Below, piece by piece: positions 60,288 to 64,000 of a DNA stretch of 64,000 nucleotides (the first letter of the stretch is position 1; every line of letters begins with the position of its first letter). A program made the translations under genes and the position numbers. The DNA lies in contig NC_080586.1 in assembly GCF_029962835.1 (NCBI RefSeq), forward strand, positions 71,549,001 through 71,613,000, given 5' to 3'. The notes below the pieces were generated by a model. That model had not been told where the DNA came from. It did not search any database and worked only from the letters and a program-made list of their open reading frames with translations. The DNA is from Magnolia sinica (taxonomy: Eukaryota > Streptophyta > Magnoliopsida > Magnoliales > Magnoliaceae).

Positions 60288-60769
60288 TCCTACCCGCGCC
60301 AGGACAGTATTCCGTCCGGGCAGGGATCTGTGGGTCTCACCGTAATGTAAGTGTTTTATCCAACGCCATTCATCGCTTTTCTCATATCATTTTAAGATAT
60401 GTTTTAAAAATGAAGTACGTCCACAGCTCCAGTGGACCACATCAAAGGAACCTGCGGTGATAATGACACCCACCGTTGAAACCATGGGTTACCTTGATGT
60501 TTTTTTACCATCCAACCTATTCATAAGGTCAAGTATACGTGGATGAAGTGAAAATACAAATATCAGCTTGATTAGAAACTTCTCCAGATCCCTAGAAGTT
60601 TTTAATGGTGTAAGTTCAATCCCCACTTTGTGGTCCACTTAAGCCCTTTACCTGTCTCATATTTTGTTTCATACATTAAAATGATACGAGAAAAAACTAT
60701 AAACGGAGTGGATAAAACAGTTACATCACGGTGGTCCCCACAGAGCCATTCCGTCTGAGCGTGGTAGGA
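60288..60769. mobile_element. Foldback element, TCCTACC termini
   Basis: The left end TCCTACCCGCGCCAGGACAG and the reverse strand of the right end (TCCTACCACGCTCAGACGG) align. Longer arms follow: ctctgtggggaccaccgtgatgtaa against 'tctgtgggtctcaccgtaatgtaa', then a ttttatcca block. The centre contains the 'cctattcataaggtca' words shared with the next copy. No transposase is present. Confidence 0.7.
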
Positions 60770-61577
60770 GCACATCATCCTCGGACGCGGAGGATTAGCT
60801 ACCGACAGCTCTTGCTCCGGTGGCGGTAGACTCTCATGAGATAATCCGCGTCCATCATCATCCGGCTGACGTCATCAATGATGTCATTTCACTTGCGGCT
60901 TTAGAATATTCCCGGATGCGCCGTGGTGGGCGGGACGCCTGAGACGCGGACTGCGTCCTACCGCGCACGTCTCTGGCCACGAATGGTCAGTTTTGTGGGT
61001 GGGTCCACCGTTATGTATCTGTTAATCTACGCCGTTCCTCCCTTCTTTTAGATTATTTTAAAATATGGTCACAAAAATGAGGCAGATCAAACACTTAAGT
61101 AGACCACCAAAATAGTATTTGTGTTTTCCTAGACGATGAACTAGATCTAAAGTTAGTCAGAAAACAAGAAAAATTGGACGTTGGATCACCCTTGATTTTG
61201 GGCCTAGACCTAAAATGGAATGAGGAAATTGGTGGACGGATCAGATTTGTCATAAGCATTACAAAAGTGGGTCCAATCTAGATCCAATGGTTGAATAATA
61301 ACGAGGTGACTAGATGTCTCCTGTGTGAGAATACGATGGAGATGGCTTCCAAAATGGTGGGAGCTCACTGTCATGTTTGAGAGAAATCCACGCCATTCAC
61401 GAGTTTGGCCAGGTAAATTGAACGGTGGAATGGAAAGATGAGCTGATCAACCGCTCAAGTGTGCCACAAGGTAAGAAAGGGTAGACCGTTAAAGGTTTTT
61501 CCAACTGTGGGACCCACCAGCCTTTATTTTAAAAATATGACGTGGTCAGTTTTATCATAGGCATCACGAAAGTGGGC
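60770..61577. other. Gene-upstream spacer with partial foldback sequences
   Basis: GC-rich blocks (60,780-60,990) and single-arm remnants of the same foldback family (gtgggtccaccgttatgtatctg at 60,997; tgggacccaccag at 61,510). No exon is seen. Confidence 0.4.
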
Positions 61578-62075
61578 TCCTACCCCCGCCTGGACCATAA
61601 TCCGTCCGGACAGGGATCTGTTGGGTCCATCGTGACGTAAGGGTTTTATCCACGCTGTCCATCTATATTTAGATATCATTTTAGACTATAATTTCAAAAT
61701 TGATGGAGAAAAAAGGCTTAAGTGGACCACAAATTGGAGATCTAACGGTCACCGTTAAAATCTTCATGGGAGTTGCAAAAGTTTCGGATCAAGCCAATAT
61801 TTGTGTTTTCACTTCATCCAGGTCTACATGACCTTATGAATAGGATGGATGGTAAAAACAAATGACGTTGGACCCTATAAAGGTTTCAACGGTGGGTGTC
61901 ATTATAGCCGCTGCTTCCTTTTGTGTGGTCCGATAGAGATGTGAATATAGCTCATTTTTAGTTTATTTTCTTAAAAATATATTATAAAATGGATGAACGG
62001 ATTGGATAAAAAGATTACATCAAGGTGGGCCACACAGAGCCCTACCCGGACGGATTATTGTCCAGGCGGGTAGGA
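61578..62075. mobile_element. Foldback element, second TCCTACC copy
   Basis: The left end TCCTACCCCCGCCTGGACCA pairs with the right end reverse strand TCCTACCCGCCTGGACAA; both continue with TAATCCGTCCGG and GGGATCTGT/GGGCTCTGT. It sits about 100 bp upstream of the TATA box of the next gene, so it may contribute to its upstream region. Confidence 0.78.
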
Positions 62076-62173
62076 CGAAATCTGCTTCCGAGAATCATGC
62101 TCACGGCATAAATCAACGAGCCGAGGACGAATTTACTTCAGTGGTGCGCGGTCTACCGCATCGACGTTGCCTC

Positions 62174-62180
62174 TATAAAA
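62174..62180 (+). promoter_or_regulatory. TATA box of the hydrolase gene
   Basis: TATAAAA lies in a CTCTATAAAAGTCTCC context, 42 bases before the start codon. It implies a short 5' untranslated region, with the transcript start near the ctctctcgtagcag stretch. Confidence 0.6.
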
Positions 62181-62215
62181 GTCTCCCGCTCTACCACTCT
62201 CTCGTAGCAGTGAAA

Positions 62216-62363
62216 ATGGCAAGTTCTCAGTGCTGTGAAAATCCTCCCACGTTGAGCTCCGCATGCGGTCAGGGGTGCGTAGAAGACTTCGGTGGCCTCA
62301 AGGCCTACATCACCGGCCCTTCCGATTCCAAGCTTGCTGTTATCCTCGCTTCCGATGTTTTCG
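62216..62363 (+). CDS. Dienelactone hydrolase family protein, exon 1 only
   Basis: ATG 62,216 opens MASSQCCENPPTLSSACGQG, then EDFGGLKAYITGPSDSKLA and VILASDVFG, ending at a G|GTACAT donor in phase 1. This N-terminus (CCENPP, GGLKAYITG, ILASDVFG) is that of the plant alpha/beta-hydrolases annotated as endo-1,3;1,4-beta-D-glucanase-like or carboxymethylenebutenolidase. The catalytic Cys, Asp and His lie in later exons that I do not see before the window ends. No signal peptide is present, so the product is probably cytosolic. Intron 1 runs past 64,000 or is extended by an LTR element at 63,479. The reading frame here is clean. Enzyme substrate is not known from this exon. Confidence 0.85.
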
Positions 62364-63478
62364 GTACATGTCGATTTCACCTCCTTTCATGCACTATGCA
62401 GATTTTCTACCAAATTTATTTCTCTCTTTGTTTTTTTTTTTCCATCTGGGTTTTCAGAATTTGATGTGTTTGATGATTGCTATGTGCGAATTCGATGTTG
62501 GTTTGCTGAAATATTGTTGTTTTTTTTTTCTTTGTTTTTCTATTGATATGTGGATGGTATTTTTGGTTCTTTCATGTAGTTTGATGTTTGATGTTTGTTG
62601 TTGTTGTTGTGTGTTTTTTTTTTTGTTTTTTTTTTTGTTAATAAAAAAAAATTTTAAAAAAATTGGATGCTTGATATGAGTGTGTTTGATATTGGATTTT
62701 GGGGGTATTTGGTGGGTTTCTAGTATTTATTTCCTTTGATTTTTTTTATTTTTATTTTTATTGATATGTAGTATTTGGGTTTCTAGTATTTATTTTTATT
62801 TTTAATGTTCTTTCATGAATTTGAGTGTAATTATTCTTTTAAGGGTCGTTTGGAAGTGTGGATTAAAAATCCCTGTGGAATTGAGAGGATTTTGCATATC
62901 AGCTTTGAGGTGGGAATGGTAAAAGGCTCTTTGGAGGGATCAAAGTCCAAATCCTTAGAAATCCTTGCTACCTAATATCCCAAAAAACTAAAATCTTCAC
63001 AAATCCCGAATCGAAGCTGCCAAACGATCCCTAAGTGGCCTTTTGCATGTGGGTTTTGGTTGTTTGTCACTTTTGATGCATGGCATGAGAGTATCTGATG
63101 TTGAATTGTGGAAATATTGGTGGGTTTTTTTGTATTTCTCTTTAGAATTCTTTGTTTAAAATTTTCTTTCATGCAGCATGTTGTTCTTTGTTTGAGTGTA
63201 ATTCTTTTTTAGTGGACTTCACATGTGGATTTTGATTTTATTTATTTATTTATTTTTTCCCCATTCAAACTGCTTTTGATGCTTGGCATGAGGTTAGTTG
63301 ATCTTGGTTTGTGGCAATATTGGTGGGCTTTTGTTGTTTTGCTATTGGAAGATGATACGGTGGAGTGTATGAATTGGAATATCATAGAACCATTTCTGCA
63401 AAGCATATGCTGCCGGATGAAGTATTAAATCTATTGATCGAGTTCAGCCATCTAATTTCATGTATCATGGATGGCAAC
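62364..63478 (+). other. Intron 1 of the hydrolase gene, T-rich
   Basis: Long T-runs near 62,432, 62,520 and 62,618 and generally U-rich sequence are typical of plant introns. No second exon (expected to begin with a YEAPN-like reading) was found. It contains the MITE at 62,841. Confidence 0.65.
62841..63034. mobile_element. Small MITE, about 194 bp
   Basis: The end AAGGGTCGTTTGG pairs with CCAAACGATCCCTAA, with one extra base. The interior contains inverted words (aaatcctt/aaggattt-type). The terminal GGGTCGTTTGG resembles hAT or PIF MITEs; the superfamily and target duplication are unresolved. Confidence 0.6.
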
Positions 63479-64000
63479 TGTCATACCCCAAACTCGGGAA
63501 TCAGGCTCACAAAATTTTCAGCTGCCGAATCCGGTGCCGACAGCCTCCGTAGTACCCCATTCTCGGCTCCCAGCTCACATGCGTTAGGTTCCGATCCTGG
63601 GATCCTATAAGGAGGATTTTCAGGTTGATTTTTTATTTTTATTTTTTGTAAAGGAGCATAATCATAAGTGTACCCAAGTCACCAAAACATGATCACATAT
63701 CCATTAATATAATATTTGAATACAATGCTGAAAGAGAAATATATCATATAAAAAAATTTCAAAAGATCGGGCACATGCTCCTACCTCAATGCTGCTGCGG
63801 TCTACCATAACCTGCACATAACGAACATGCATAAGCTTACTACGAAGCTTAGAAAGTATGTGCACAATGCATGTGCCAAGCATATAAATGCCAAAGTAAG
63901 CAGAAATGATAGAATGCTAAACTGGCAAGTCCATAAATGATGTTAACCATACCAAGCTATGCAATGCAAGGCCTACATGGCCGAATGTCATATGTTAGAG
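63479..64000 (-). mobile_element. Edge of an LTR element inside the hydrolase intron
   Basis: It begins TGTCATACCCCAAACTCGGG, the reverse of a chromovirus-type LTR end, and continues with words seen in plant Gypsy LTRs (cataagcttactacgaagctt, gtgcacaatgcatg). The other end is beyond the window, so a solo LTR and a full element cannot be told apart. Orientation is inferred from resemblance to the minus-strand LTR ends at 3,596 and 12,032. Confidence 0.55.

Noticed and set aside
62263..62679. 138-residue frame overlapping exon 1 of the hydrolase
   Set aside because: It runs out of frame with the conserved exon and into a T-rich intron; the residues are mostly Phe, Leu and Cys from U-rich sequence.

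Overview
The window is plant nuclear DNA. It has plant-type LTR retrotransposons (a Tekay-like chromovirus, an Athila, a Copia), degenerate CCTAAA telomere-like arrays, plant subterminal and foldback repeats, and exons of two plant housekeeping-type genes with GT-AG introns. Many copies of a GTGGGCCCCACCGTGATGT-type foldback repeat remind me of magnoliid genomes such as Lauraceae or Magnoliaceae. That placement comes from memory, is low confidence, and was not checked by any search. Almost everything here is repeat. Only two host genes are visible, both partial.

Layout. 1-2,412: edge of a foldback repeat, a diverged direct duplication, and two exons of a DNA-3-methyladenine glycosylase I gene. 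No further exon follows; a 3 x 167 bp satellite begins 62 bp later. 2,915-18,128: one degenerate telomere-like array of about 3.3 kb, split by an 11.9 kb non-autonomous chromovirus-type LTR element (3,596-15,526, minus strand, 3.49 kb LTRs, TSD AAACC). Its interior carries a fragment of a PPR gene and a 22-codon remnant of the same ORF1 found in the larger chromovirus downstream. 18,129-23,726: CACTA-like subterminal repeats, a cluster of foldback elements and a long diverged tandem repeat with inverted halves. 23,727-27,554: a 3.8 kb Copia element (minus strand, 209 bp LTRs, TSD AGAGG) that has lost most of gag. 27,555-30,447: AT-rich DNA with microsatellites and short duplications.

30,453-57,038: a three-layer nest. 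The outer layer is an old Tekay-like chromovirus (plus strand, TSD GCAAT/GTAAT). Its 5' LTR holds a 3.0 kb solo LTR (31,513-34,518, TSD ATCTT). Its integrase zinc-finger region holds a very young Athila (40,921-52,818, minus strand, TSD CCTCA), whose LTRs differ by only two substitutions and one 1-nt indel. 57,045-59,035: a region resembling a Copia (SIRE-like) LTR. 59,040-62,150: a tRNA-derived SINE and two more foldback elements. 62,174-64,000: TATA box and first exon of a dienelactone-hydrolase-family gene; its first intron holds a small MITE and the edge of another LTR element that runs off the window.

How the parts relate. The 11.9 kb element, the outer chromovirus and the solo LTR form one extended family: they share an LTR core module and an acidic mini-ORF. 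The first two also share the post-PBS leader, the ORF1 start and the polypurine tract. The outer chromovirus is unusual because its first ORF carries what looks like the 'putative plant transposon protein' domain where a capsid-type Gag is expected. The Athila leader carries three tandem splice-site-bounded microexon-like units. All mobile-element genes seen are broken. All coordinates and alignments were made by eye.
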